Source: Novosphingobium sp. (lineage in GTDB: Bacteria; Pseudomonadota; Alphaproteobacteria; Sphingomonadales; Sphingomonadaceae). From it: DNA of 64,000 bases. The stretch lies in assembly GCF_027531025.1 (NCBI RefSeq), contig NZ_JAPZQX010000004.1:248001-312000 (forward strand). Reading direction: 5' to 3'. Below, piece by piece: positions 1-7,774 of this stretch. Under the pieces are notes generated by a model. It was not told where the DNA came from. It made no database searches and saw only the letters and a list, made by a program, of their open reading frames with translations. How positions within the stretch are numbered: position 1 is the first letter of the stretch; every line of letters begins with the position of its first letter. Made by a program: the position numbers and the translations under genes.

Positions 1-306
1 AATTCGCAGGCCCAGGGTGGGGCATCACCGCCCTTGGTGCTGCAACCCGGTCTGCTCTCGGTCCCCGAGTCCCATCGGCTGCGCTTCATCGCGCAATCGC
101 GCGAGATCTGGGAGCGCTGTACCGACATGGTCCGGGAAGGGATCGCCGATGGCAGCTGCCGGCAATGCGATGCCCAGACCGTGGCCCATGTTTCGGCCGG
201 GGCCTTCCTCTGGCTGCACAAGTGGCTGCCCGATGACTATCCGCTTAGCCCGGCCCAGATCGCCGATACTCAGTGCCAGATCTTCACCAACGGGCTGGCG
301 CGCTGA
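1..306 (+). CDS. C-terminal part of a probable TetR-family regulator (5' truncated)
   Basis: The reading frame is open from base 1 to a TGA at 304-306, so the gene starts outside the window. The visible 101 residues are helical, with the pattern seen in TetR C-terminal ligand-binding domains: a basic helix (HRLRFIAQSREIWERC), a 'MVREGIADGSCR' segment resembling the common 'vleeGiarGefr', and a tryptophan-containing helix (FLWLHKWLP). No DNA-binding part is visible, so the family call rests on this pattern only. It runs convergently with fadD3, 18 bases away. If it is a TetR protein, its position beside the C/D-ring operon makes it a candidate local repressor comparable in role to KstR2; that is inference. 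Confidence 0.55.
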   Translation, partial: NSQAQGGASPPLVLQPGLLSVPESHRLRFIAQSREIWERCTDMVREGIADGSCRQCDAQTVAHVSAGAFLWLHKWLPDDYPLSPAQIADTQCQIFTNGLAR

Positions 307-324
307 ACCGGCGCGCGCCGCCAG

Positions 325-1857
325 TCAGGCCTTCAGTTCGATCTTCAGCACCTTGCCCGAGGCATTGCGGGGCAGGTCGGCAACCGCGACGATGCGGCGC
401 GGCACCTTGTAATTGGCCATGTTTGCCCGGCACCAGGCCAGGACTTCCGCTTCGTCGAGCGGTGCGCCGCTGCGCGGTACGATGAAGGCCACGCCAATCT
501 CGCCCATCCGCTCGTCCGGCGCGCCGACCACGGCAACCATGCCGACTGCCGGATGGGCGGAGAGGATCTTCTCGACCTCGGCCGGGTAGACGTTGAACCC
601 GCCGGAAATGAACATGTCCTTCTTGCGGTCGGTGATCCGGACATAGCTATTGGCGTCCATCGTGCCGACATCGCCGGTATGGAGCCAGCCAGCCGCATCG
701 ATTGCCTCGGCCGTCGCGGCCGGATCGTCGAGGTAGCCCAGCATCACCCCGGTGCCGCGTACCAGGATCTCGCCGGTTTCGCCGCGCGGCAGTTCCTCAC
801 CGTTCTCCCCGGCGATGATCACCTCGTTGCCGGGAATGGCCGCGCCGCAGGTCTGGGCGATCAGCTCAACCGGATCGCCGGGCCGGCACGAGGTGATGTT
901 AACGCATTCGGTCATGCCATAGGCGGTGATGATGTCCTTCATCCCCAGCTCGCTGCGGATCCGCTCGATCAGCACCGGGGGCACGGTGGCGGCGCCGGTC
1001 GTTCCGCCGCGCAGCGACGAGCAGTCGAACGGGCGTTGGTCGCGCTCGGCCAGCAGCATCTGGAAGATCGTCGGCGGGCCGGGCAGGAAGGCGATGCGTT
1101 CCTGCTCGATCAGGCGGATCGCCTCGGCCACGTCGAACTGGGGCATCGGCACCATGACCGCTCCGGCCAGCAGGCAGGCAACCCAGCCGACCTTCATCCC
1201 GAACGAATGGAAAAAGGGATTGGCGATCAGGTAGCGCTCGCCTTGCGCGAGGCCGGTATTGCCGATCCACACGCCAACCTGCGGCAGGATCCGGCCGTGG
1301 GTCATCAGCACGCCCTTGGGCACGCCGGTCGTGCCGCTGGTGAACATGATGTCCGAGACGTGATCGGGTGTGAGCGTGGCGAGGCTGGCGTCGATCCGGG
1401 GATCGGCCGCGCCCTTGCCGCTGGCGACGAAGGCCGCGAAATCGCGATCGAGCAGCACGGTTTCCGCCAGGTCGGGCAGGTCCTCCGCCGCCAGCAGCGC
1501 CGGATAGTCGATCCCCAGGAAGCCGGCCACGGTGAACAGCATCCGCGCATGGGTGCGGCGCAGGATATCGCCGGCCTCGCGCCCCTTGAGGCGGGTGTTG
1601 AGCGGGACGATCGCCGCGCCGCAGGCCTGGGCCGCGACCGCCGCGACCACCCATTCGCGGCAGTTCGGCGCCCAGATCGCAATCCGGTCCCCGTCCTTCA
1701 CGCCGCGTTCCAGCAGGGCCGAGGCGGCCGCCCGGCATTCCTGCCACAGCTGGGCGAAGGTGCGCGTCTGTGCGCCTTCGATCAGCGCCACTGCATCGGG
1801 CCAGCGCCGCGCGGCGGCTTCGGCAGCGTGGGGAATGGTCAGCGGCAGCGCGGTCAT
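325..1857 (-). CDS. fadD3: FadD3-like acyl-CoA ligase for the steroid C/D-ring acid (HIP-CoA synthetase)
   Basis: This 510-residue class I adenylate-forming enzyme has the P-loop 'FTSGTTGVPKG', the 'GWLHTGDVG' motif and a C-terminal 'NASGKVLK' catalytic lysine. Blocks such as 'RIAIWAPNCREWVVA', 'PLNTRLKGREAGDIL' and 'AFLPGPPTIFQMLL' closely resemble mycobacterial FadD3. FadD3 activates the bicyclic propanoate (HIP) left after rings A and B are removed, starting C/D-ring breakdown. The ATG at 1857 was chosen because it overlaps the TGA of the isomerase gene (ATGA), which implies translational coupling. It is the last gene of the 17-gene minus-strand run. Family assignment is firm; the exact substrate is inferred from similarity and from the ipd neighbours. 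Confidence 0.88.
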   Translation of the reverse strand: MTALPLTIPHAAEAAARRWPDAVALIEGAQTRTFAQLWQECRAAASALLERGVKDGDRIAIWAPNCREWVVAAVAAQACGAAIVPLNTRLKGREAGDILRRTHARMLFTVAGFLGIDYPALLAAEDLPDLAETVLLDRDFAAFVASGKGAADPRIDASLATLTPDHVSDIMFTSGTTGVPKGVLMTHGRILPQVGVWIGNTGLAQGERYLIANPFFHSFGMKVGWVACLLAGAVMVPMPQFDVAEAIRLIEQERIAFLPGPPTIFQMLLAERDQRPFDCSSLRGGTTGAATVPPVLIERIRSELGMKDIITAYGMTECVNITSCRPGDPVELIAQTCGAAIPGNEVIIAGENGEELPRGETGEILVRGTGVMLGYLDDPAATAEAIDAAGWLHTGDVGTMDANSYVRITDRKKDMFISGGFNVYPAEVEKILSAHPAVGMVAVVGAPDERMGEIGVAFIVPRSGAPLDEAEVLAWCRANMANYKVPRRIVAVADLPRNASGKVLKIELKA

Positions 1858-2228
1858 TTCGCGATCATGTTGCCGGGGCCGAAATAAGCCTTCATTTCCG
1901 TGACCTTGCCCGCCTCGTCGAAAGCGAAGGTATCGATCACGTCGATGGCCATGTCCTTCCCGTCCCAATGCAGCCGCACCTGCATGGCGAAGGCGGCATG
2001 GGCGGTGGCGACGCGGACCGGGCCTTGCAGGTGCAGGGTCGCGCCGGTTGCCATCGACTGGACGTAGAACTCAAGGATTGCCGCCTTGCCGACCTTGAGC
2101 TCGGTCCCGATCGGATCCTCGATCACCGCATCGTCGGCAAAGATCCCGGCTGCCATTGCCGGATCGCCCTTGGCGAAGGCCTCGACATAGGTGTGGACGG
2201 CGGCTTCCATCTGTTCGGGCGTTGGCAT
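1854..2228 (-). CDS. ksi: Delta-5-3-ketosteroid isomerase (KSI)
   Basis: The 124-residue NTF2-fold protein aligns without gaps with the Comamonas enzyme over its first half ('MPTPEQMEAAVHTYVEAF', then 'FADDAVIEDPIGTE'). The three catalytic residues fall at the classical numbers: Tyr14, Asp38 and Asp99 (in 'VIDTF'). KSI moves the C5-C6 double bond of 3-ketosteroids into conjugation by intramolecular proton transfer, and acts in the cytoplasm. Its start at 2228 is 5 bases downstream of the maoC-like stop, and its stop overlaps the fadD3 start. It sits inside a C/D-ring operon although its usual reaction belongs to the A/B rings. Length is typical of the family. Confidence 0.9.
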   Translation of the reverse strand: MPTPEQMEAAVHTYVEAFAKGDPAMAAGIFADDAVIEDPIGTELKVGKAAILEFYVQSMATGATLHLQGPVRVATAHAAFAMQVRLHWDGKDMAIDVIDTFAFDEAGKVTEMKAYFGPGNMIAK

Positions 2229-2233
2229 GGCAA

Positions 2234-2692
2234 TTACTCCGGGAAATAGCGGCTGATCGTGTCGACCACGCAGGCCGGCTTGTCGCTGCCCTCGATCTCG
2301 ACCGTGACGCGCACGACCGACTGGATCGCGCCCTTGACCTCCTCGACCAAGACGATCTCGCCCACTCCGCGAATGCGACTGCCGATCTTCACCGGGCTGA
2401 GGAACCGCAGGCGGTCGGCCCCGACGTTCACGGCATGGCTGAACCCGCGCACCTCGATCAGGTCGGGCAGGAAGAAGTTGACCAGGCTCATCGTCAGGTA
2501 GCCGTGGGCGATCGTGCCACCGAACGGCCCGGCCTTGGCGCGTTCGACATCGACGTGGATCCACTGGTGGTCGCCAGTGACCTCGGCAAAGCCGTTCACC
2601 CGGTCCTGCTCGATCGCCAGCCAGTCGGTCGGGCCAAGCTGCGTGCCTTCCTGGCCGATCAGGTCGCGCGGGGATTGGTAGATCTTCGCCAT
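2234..2692 (-). CDS. MaoC-like hotdog (R)-enoyl-CoA hydratase
   Basis: The 152-residue protein carries the hydratase-2 motif: 'VTGDHQWIHVD' followed by 'GPFGGTIAHGYLTMSL'. The catalytic pair would be Asp41 and His46. Proteins of this family hydrate trans-2-enoyl-CoA thioesters to (R)-3-hydroxyacyl-CoA. In this operon the likely substrate is an acyl-CoA intermediate of C/D-ring or propionyl-chain beta-oxidation, but the sequence does not show which. The ATG at 2692 lies 2 bases after the ipdF stop, and the ksi gene follows after 5 bases. It is a single hotdog domain, so it probably works as a homodimer; a heteromeric partner is not visible nearby. Confidence 0.82.
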   Translation of the reverse strand: MAKIYQSPRDLIGQEGTQLGPTDWLAIEQDRVNGFAEVTGDHQWIHVDVERAKAGPFGGTIAHGYLTMSLVNFFLPDLIEVRGFSHAVNVGADRLRFLSPVKIGSRIRGVGEIVLVEEVKGAIQSVVRVTVEIEGSDKPACVVDTISRYFPE

Positions 2693-2694
2693 GG

Positions 2695-3477
2695 TCAGGC
2701 CCGCTGGCTGGAGACCGAGACGACTTCGCCGGTCATGTAGGAGGACAGGTCGGAGGCGAGGAAGATCATCACGTTGGCGACTTCCCAGACTTCCGCCGGG
2801 CGGCCGAAGGCTTCGCGGCTCGACAGTTCGGCCAGCAGCTCGTCGGTGGTGACCTTGGCGAGGAAGGCATGCATCGCGATCGAGGGCGCCACGGCATTGA
2901 TCCGCACGCCATGTTCGGCCGCTTCGACCGCCGAGCAGCGGGTGAAGGCCATGACCCCGGCCTTGGCCGCGGCATAGTGCGCCTGTCCCTTCTGCGCGCG
3001 CCAGCCCAGGACCGAGGCATTGTTGACGATCACGCCGGACTGGCGGGCATACATCGCGGGCAGGAAGGCGCGGCTCATCCGGAAGACCGAGTTGAGCGTC
3101 ACGTCGAGCACGCGGAACCACTGCTCGTCGGTCATGTCGACCACGTCGACCTCGCCGCCAAGACCTGCGTTGTTGATCAGCACGTCGACATGGCCCAGCT
3201 CAGCCAGGGCCGCGGCGTGGAGCGCATCGACCTGGTCCTGGCTGGTCACGTCACAGACGAAGGTGGCGGGGCGTTGCCCGCATTCGGCAGCGATCCGGTC
3301 GGCCGCTTCACCCAGCCGCCGCTCGTGGAAATCGCTCATCAGGACGGTCGCGCCTTCTTCCACTGCGCGCTTGGCGGCGGAAAAGCCGATGCCGGTGCCG
3401 GCTGCGGCGGTGACGACCACGGTCTTGCCGGTCAGCAGCCCGCGCGGGGGCGGATAGGTCGGGACGGGGGCCGCCAT
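2695..3477 (-). CDS. ipdF: IpdF-like SDR, C/D-ring hydroxyacyl-CoA dehydrogenase
   Basis: The 260-residue short-chain dehydrogenase has a Rossmann motif 'TAAAGTGIG', 'NNAGLGG', a catalytic serine in 'NNASVLGWRAQ' and YAAAK. The segments 'VVVTAAAGTGIG', 'NNASVLGWRAQKGQAHYAAA' and 'SSYMTGEVVSVS' closely match mycobacterial Rv3559c (IpdF). IpdF oxidises the 5-hydroxy group on the indane propanoyl-CoA intermediate of HIP degradation. The start codon at 3477 shares one base with the fadE30 stop (TAATG), indicating coupling. The fadE30-ipdF-fadD3 association is also seen in actinobacterial steroid clusters. The glycine motif is atypical (TAAAGTGIG rather than TGxxxGIG), as in the IpdF group. Confidence 0.88.
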   Translation of the reverse strand: MAAPVPTYPPPRGLLTGKTVVVTAAAGTGIGFSAAKRAVEEGATVLMSDFHERRLGEAADRIAAECGQRPATFVCDVTSQDQVDALHAAALAELGHVDVLINNAGLGGEVDVVDMTDEQWFRVLDVTLNSVFRMSRAFLPAMYARQSGVIVNNASVLGWRAQKGQAHYAAAKAGVMAFTRCSAVEAAEHGVRINAVAPSIAMHAFLAKVTTDELLAELSSREAFGRPAEVWEVANVMIFLASDLSSYMTGEVVSVSSQRA

Positions 3478-4655
3478 TACACGTCACCCCGCGGTTCGCG
3501 CGGCAGGCCCAGGCCGCGCTCGGCGATCAGGTTGCGCTGAATCTGGTTGGTCCCGCCATAGATCGTGTCGGCGCGGCTGTAGAGGAACAGGTTGGGGAGG
3601 GTATCCCACTCGTACTCGCTGCCCTCGGCCACTTCGCCGGCCTGGCCCAGCACGTCCATCGCCAGTTCGCCCAGATTGCGGCGCCAGGTTGCCCACTGGA
3701 TCTTGTAGGTCAGTGCCGCCCCGTCGATCTTCGAATGGTCGGTGTTCGACAGCATTCGCAGCGCGCCGTACCGCATCAGCCGAAGGCCGATTTCGGCCTT
3801 GGCCAAGCGCTGGCGGATCAGCGGGTTGTTTGCCGCGCCGTTGGCCTTCGCTGCGGCGATCAGCTCGTCCAGCTCGTTGCGGAAGGCCATCTGCTGGCCC
3901 AGCGTGGAGACCCCGCGTTCGAAGGCCAGCAGGCCCATCGCGATCTTCCAGCCATCGCCCACCGCGCCGATCAGGCTGTCGGCCGGGCAGCGCGCGTCGG
4001 TGAAGAAGGTCTCGTTGAATTCGGCATCGCCATTGATCTGCTTGATCCCCCGGATCTCGATCCCCGGCTGGTCGATTTCCATCATCAGGAACGTAAGCCC
4101 CTTGGGGCCTTTCGATCCTTCCTCGGTGCGGGTGACGACGAAGATCCAGTCGGAAATGTGCGCCAGGCTGGTCCAGATCTTCTGGCCGTTGACCACCCAC
4201 TCGCCGTTTTCTAGCCGCCCCTTGGTGCGGACCGAGGCCAGGTCCGATCCCGCGCCAGGTTCGGAAAAGCCCTGGCAGAAGATCGTCTTGCCGGCCGCGA
4301 TGCCGGGCAGGAAGCGCTGCTTCTGTTCCTCGGTGCCGAAGGCCAGCAGGGTTGGCCCGGCCAGTTCGACACCGATGTGGTTGACCCGGCCCGGCACGCC
4401 CGCGCGGGCATATTCCTCGGCAAAGATCACCTGCTGTGCGAGCGTGGCATTGCGCCCGCCCCATTCGACAGGCCAGCCGATGCAGCCCCACTTGGCCTCA
4501 CCCAGCCGCTGTTCCCATTCCTTGCGGCGTTCGGGGCTGGCGGTCAGCTTGGTGATACCCTTGATGTCCCGGAACTCGCCGGCCATCTCAGCGTTCAGCC
4601 AATCGGCGCATTCCTGGCGGAAGGCTTCGTCCGCTGCGGAAAATCCGAGTTTCAT
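3477..4655 (-). CDS. fadE30: FadE30-like acyl-CoA dehydrogenase
   Basis: The 392-residue acyl-CoA dehydrogenase has family blocks 'QGFSEPGAGSDLASVRTK', 'WTSLAHISDWIFVVTRTE', 'FERGVSTLGQQ', 'NLGELAMDVLGQ' and a C-terminal 'YGGTNQIQRNLIAERGLGLP'. These closely resemble FadE30 (Rv3560c), which introduces the double bond in the propanoyl side chain of 5-OH-HIP-CoA using FAD. The ATG at 4655 overlaps the preceding TGA (ATGA). A longer in-frame extension exists upstream, but it runs through the neighbouring gene and lacks family similarity, so it was rejected. Substrate is inferred from similarity and from the adjacent ipdF and fadD3 genes. Confidence 0.88.
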   Translation of the reverse strand: MKLGFSAADEAFRQECADWLNAEMAGEFRDIKGITKLTASPERRKEWEQRLGEAKWGCIGWPVEWGGRNATLAQQVIFAEEYARAGVPGRVNHIGVELAGPTLLAFGTEEQKQRFLPGIAAGKTIFCQGFSEPGAGSDLASVRTKGRLENGEWVVNGQKIWTSLAHISDWIFVVTRTEEGSKGPKGLTFLMMEIDQPGIEIRGIKQINGDAEFNETFFTDARCPADSLIGAVGDGWKIAMGLLAFERGVSTLGQQMAFRNELDELIAAAKANGAANNPLIRQRLAKAEIGLRLMRYGALRMLSNTDHSKIDGAALTYKIQWATWRRNLGELAMDVLGQAGEVAEGSEYEWDTLPNLFLYSRADTIYGGTNQIQRNLIAERGLGLPREPRGDV

Positions 4656-5710
4656 GCCGCCTCTCCCAGGATCATCGTGGCCACCTGTTCGCGGTGCCAT
4701 TCGCCGTTGCCCAGCATCGACTGGATCGCGCGGGCGCGCTTGAAAGAGAGGTGGGCATCGTGTTCCCACGTAAAGCCGATCCCGCCATGCAGCTGGATCA
4801 TGTTCCCGGCACAGAGGAAGAAAGTGTCGGCGGCAAAGCTCTTCGCGGCATGGACCGCCAGCGCGGCCTCGTCCGAACCCTCGTCCACCGCGCAGGCCGC
4901 CCAATAGACGGCCGAGCGGGCCTGCTCGATCTCGATCATCAGGTCGGCCAGGCGGTGCTTGTAGGCCTGGAACGAGCCGATCGGCCGCCCGAACTGGACG
5001 CGCTCGCGGGCATAGGCCACCGTGCGGTCAAGCGCGGCCTGGGCCCCGCCCAGCGCCTCGGCAGCCACCGCGACGAACCCGGCGCGGTGCGCGGCGGCAA
5101 TCGCGGCGGCGGGATCGGCCAGCGGCTCACCCGGCGCGTCAGCCAGGGTGACGCGGGCATAGGGCCGGGTCTGGTCCATGCTAGTCAGCGGCGTGACCGT
5201 CACGCCCGGTCCATCGGCCGGAACCAGCCAGGCGCCGGTGTTGCTGGTCACGACGAACAGCTGCGCCGAGCCGCCATGGGCGACAAAGCCCGCGCTGCCG
5301 CTCAGGCCGGCGCCATCCGCCGTGATGCCCGCATCGTGGACGTAACCGGCGACGACCTCACCCGAAAGCAATCCGGGCAGACGTGCCGCCTGCTGTTCGG
5401 CGCTGCCCCCGGCGGCAATCGCCTGGGCGGACAGCACCAGCGAACCCAGCATCGGCAGCGCAGCCACCTGAGCGCCTGCCGCTTCGGCGATGATCGCCAG
5501 CTCGACGAGGCCCAGCCCCGCACCGCCCGCGCTTTCCGGAATGCCGATGCCGGACAGCCCCAGTTCCTGGCAGAAGGCGGTCCACAGATCACGGTCGATC
5601 CCGTCTGCGGCCATGGCCTTGCGAGTGCGTTCGCTGGTTGCATTTTCGGCAAAGAAGGCGCGCGCCGTCTCGCCGATCATCGCCTGTTCTTCGGTGAAGA
5701 CGAATTCCAT
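4652..5710 (-). CDS. Acyl-CoA dehydrogenase, FadE32/FadE33-like short subunit
   Basis: The 352-residue protein begins with the N-terminal helix typical of acyl-CoA dehydrogenases (FVFTEEQAMIGETARAFF). It has 'GGIGFTWEHDAHLSFKRA' near the C-terminus, seen in the smaller subunits of steroid-type dehydrogenases, and lacks the 'YGGTNEIQRN' ending of the large subunits. It is shorter than the usual 380 to 390 residues. Steroid acyl-CoA dehydrogenases often form alpha2beta2 heterotetramers from a large and a small gene product, and this gene abuts fadE30, so a FadE30 partner or a separate FadE32/33-type subunit are both possible. Start at 5710 shares a base with the upstream SDR stop. No gene symbol is assigned because the paralogue cannot be fixed. 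Confidence 0.83.
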   Translation of the reverse strand: MEFVFTEEQAMIGETARAFFAENATSERTRKAMAADGIDRDLWTAFCQELGLSGIGIPESAGGAGLGLVELAIIAEAAGAQVAALPMLGSLVLSAQAIAAGGSAEQQAARLPGLLSGEVVAGYVHDAGITADGAGLSGSAGFVAHGGSAQLFVVTSNTGAWLVPADGPGVTVTPLTSMDQTRPYARVTLADAPGEPLADPAAAIAAAHRAGFVAVAAEALGGAQAALDRTVAYARERVQFGRPIGSFQAYKHRLADLMIEIEQARSAVYWAACAVDEGSDEAALAVHAAKSFAADTFFLCAGNMIQLHGGIGFTWEHDAHLSFKRARAIQSMLGNGEWHREQVATMILGEAA

Positions 5711-6615
5711 TACGCAGTCCCCCAGACCTTGCGCGGCGGCATCCGTTCCGCCAGCAGCCGCTCGACCACCGGGCCCACTTCGGCCGTTGCCCACTGCGCG
5801 CCCTTGTCCACCACCGGACCTTCGCGCCAGCCATCCTCCAGCATGATCTTGCCGCCTTCGAGTTCGAAGACGCAGCCGGTCACGTCCGCGCTTTCGGCGC
5901 TCCCCAGCCAGACCACGGTGGGGGCGATATTCGCCGGGTCCATCACGTCGAAGGCCTGGCCTTCGGTCGCCATCTTGTCGGCAAAGGCCTGCTCGGTCAT
6001 CCGGGTCCGCGCCGACGGGGCCAGGGCATTGGCCGTGATGCCATAGCGGCCCAGCTCTGCCGCCTGGACCAGCGTCAGCGCGGCGATCCCGCCTTTGGCG
6101 GTCGAATAGGCGGCCTGGGCGATCGAGCCCTGCAGCCCTGCACCGGACGAGGTGTTGATGATCCGGGCATCGGGATTGGCCCCGCCTTTCTGCTTTTCGC
6201 GCCAGTAGTTCACCGCATGGCGCGACAGGCAGAAATGCCCGCGCAGGTGGACGTGCATGGTCGCGTCCCATTCCTCCAGCGTCGCAGAAACGAACATCCG
6301 GTCGCGCACGATCCCGGCATTGTTGACCACCACGTGGAGGTCACCGAAGGCTTCCAGCGCGGCATCGACGATCCGCTTGGCCGCGTCCCAGTCGGTGATG
6401 TCCTCGTAATTGGCAATCGCCTGGCCTCCGGCGGCGCGGATTTCCTCCACCACGGCATCGGCGGCAGAGGTGTCGCGCCCTTCGCCGTGCAGCGAGGTGC
6501 CGATGTCGTTGACCACCACGTTGGCCCCTTCCGCGCCAAAGGCCAGGGCATAGGCCCGGCCCAGGCCGCGGGCGGCGCCGGTGATGATGACGGTGCGTCC
6601 TTCGCAGATACCCAT
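5710..6615 (-). CDS. SDR of the MFE-2 / Rv3548c type, (R)-3-hydroxyacyl-CoA dehydrogenase
   Basis: The 301-residue SDR has 'VIITGAARGLGRAYALAFG', 'VVNDIGTSLHGEGRD', 'VNNAGIVRDRMF', a serine in 'NTSSGAG', and YSTAK. The 'NDIG...G' segment and the C-terminal extension resemble the dehydrogenase part of multifunctional enzyme type 2 and mycobacterial Rv3548c, an SDR of the steroid cluster next to ipdAB. It probably oxidises a 3-hydroxyacyl-CoA in C/D-ring beta-oxidation, before the FadA6 thiolase encoded immediately upstream. The start at 6615 shares one base with the thiolase stop. The specific substrate is not deducible. Confidence 0.82.
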   Translation of the reverse strand: MGICEGRTVIITGAARGLGRAYALAFGAEGANVVVNDIGTSLHGEGRDTSAADAVVEEIRAAGGQAIANYEDITDWDAAKRIVDAALEAFGDLHVVVNNAGIVRDRMFVSATLEEWDATMHVHLRGHFCLSRHAVNYWREKQKGGANPDARIINTSSGAGLQGSIAQAAYSTAKGGIAALTLVQAAELGRYGITANALAPSARTRMTEQAFADKMATEGQAFDVMDPANIAPTVVWLGSAESADVTGCVFELEGGKIMLEDGWREGPVVDKGAQWATAEVGPVVERLLAERMPPRKVWGTA

Positions 6616-7766
6616 TACAGCCTCTCGATAATCGTGACGTTGGCCTGGCCGCCGCCTTCGCACATGGTTTGCAGGCCATAGCGACCGCCGGTGGCCTCCA
6701 GCGCGTTGAGCAGCGTGGTCATCAGCCGCGCGCCGGTGCCGCCCAGCGGATGGCCGAGCGCGATGGCCCCGCCGCGCACGTTGACCTTCTCGTGCGGAAT
6801 GCCGAGCTCCTTCATCCAGGCCAGCGGGACCGAGGCGAAGGCCTCGTTGCATTCGAACAGGTCGATGTCGGCCACGGTCATCCCGGCCTTCTTCAGCGCG
6901 TGCTGCGTCGCCGGGATCGGCGCGGTCAGCATCCAGACGGGATCATCGGCGCGGACGGAGATGTGGTGGATGCGGGCGCGCGGCTTGAGGCCGTGGTCCT
7001 TGACCGCCTGCTCGCTGGCGATCAGCAGCGCGGCGGCGCCATCGCAGTTCTGGCTGGCAACCCCGGCGGTTATGACCCCGCCTTCCTGCACGGTCTTGAG
7101 GCTGACGAGGCCTTCCAGCGTGGTGCCGGGGCGGATCGTCTCGTCGGCTTCCAGCCCTTCGAGCGGGGCGATTTCGCCCTTGAACAGGCCGCCTTCGCTG
7201 GCGGCGTGGGCGCGCTGGTGGCTGGCGAGGGCGAATGCTTCCATCTCTTCGCGGCTGATCTGCCACTTCCGGGCGATCATCTCGGCCGAGTTGATCTGGT
7301 TGAGCAGGCCGTCGCCGAACCGCTCGACCCAGCCCTTGCTGGTGTTGAAGGGATTGTCGAAGCCATAGGGCTGGCCGGCATACATCGCCGCAGAAATCGG
7401 GATCGCGTTCATCGCCTGGCTGCCGCCCGCGACGACCAGGTCCTGGGTTCCGCTCATCACGCCCTGGGCCGCAAAATGAACGGCTTGCTGGCTTGATCCG
7501 CACTGGCGGTCGATGGTGGTGCCGGGCACGTGGAGCGGCAGGCCGGCGACCAGCCAGACAGTGCGGCCAATGTCGCCCGCCTGGGGGCCGATCGTGTCGC
7601 AGCAGCCCCAGACCACGTCGTCGACGGCATTGGCGTCGATCCCGGTGCGTTCGACCAGCGCCTTGATCGGGTGAGCGCCAAGGTCGGCCGGGTGGAGGTG
7701 GGCCAGGCTGCCCTTCTTGCGCCCGATGGGGGTGCGGACTGCGTCGATGATATAGGCTTCAGCCAT
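6615..7766 (-). CDS. fadA6: FadA6-like thiolase (acetyl-CoA acetyltransferase)
   Basis: The 383-residue thiolase has the nucleophile Cys89 in 'DRQCGSSQQA', His339 in 'GGAIALGHPLGGTG' and Cys369 in 'MCEGGGQAN', a complete catalytic set. Close relatives in steroid clusters (FadA6) cleave 3-oxoacyl-CoA intermediates of C/D-ring degradation. A GTG at 7778 would extend the N-terminus by four residues and overlap the upstream stop (GTGA). The ATG at 7766 was preferred because a GAGA-type ribosome site precedes it and the protein then starts directly at the family's beta-strand (AEAYIIDAVRTPIG). It lies between an acyl-CoA dehydrogenase and an SDR gene in the same operon. Confidence 0.87.
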   Translation of the reverse strand: MAEAYIIDAVRTPIGRKKGSLAHLHPADLGAHPIKALVERTGIDANAVDDVVWGCCDTIGPQAGDIGRTVWLVAGLPLHVPGTTIDRQCGSSQQAVHFAAQGVMSGTQDLVVAGGSQAMNAIPISAAMYAGQPYGFDNPFNTSKGWVERFGDGLLNQINSAEMIARKWQISREEMEAFALASHQRAHAASEGGLFKGEIAPLEGLEADETIRPGTTLEGLVSLKTVQEGGVITAGVASQNCDGAAALLIASEQAVKDHGLKPRARIHHISVRADDPVWMLTAPIPATQHALKKAGMTVADIDLFECNEAFASVPLAWMKELGIPHEKVNVRGGAIALGHPLGGTGARLMTTLLNALEATGGRYGLQTMCEGGGQANVTIIERL

Positions 7767-7774
7767 GTGTTTTC

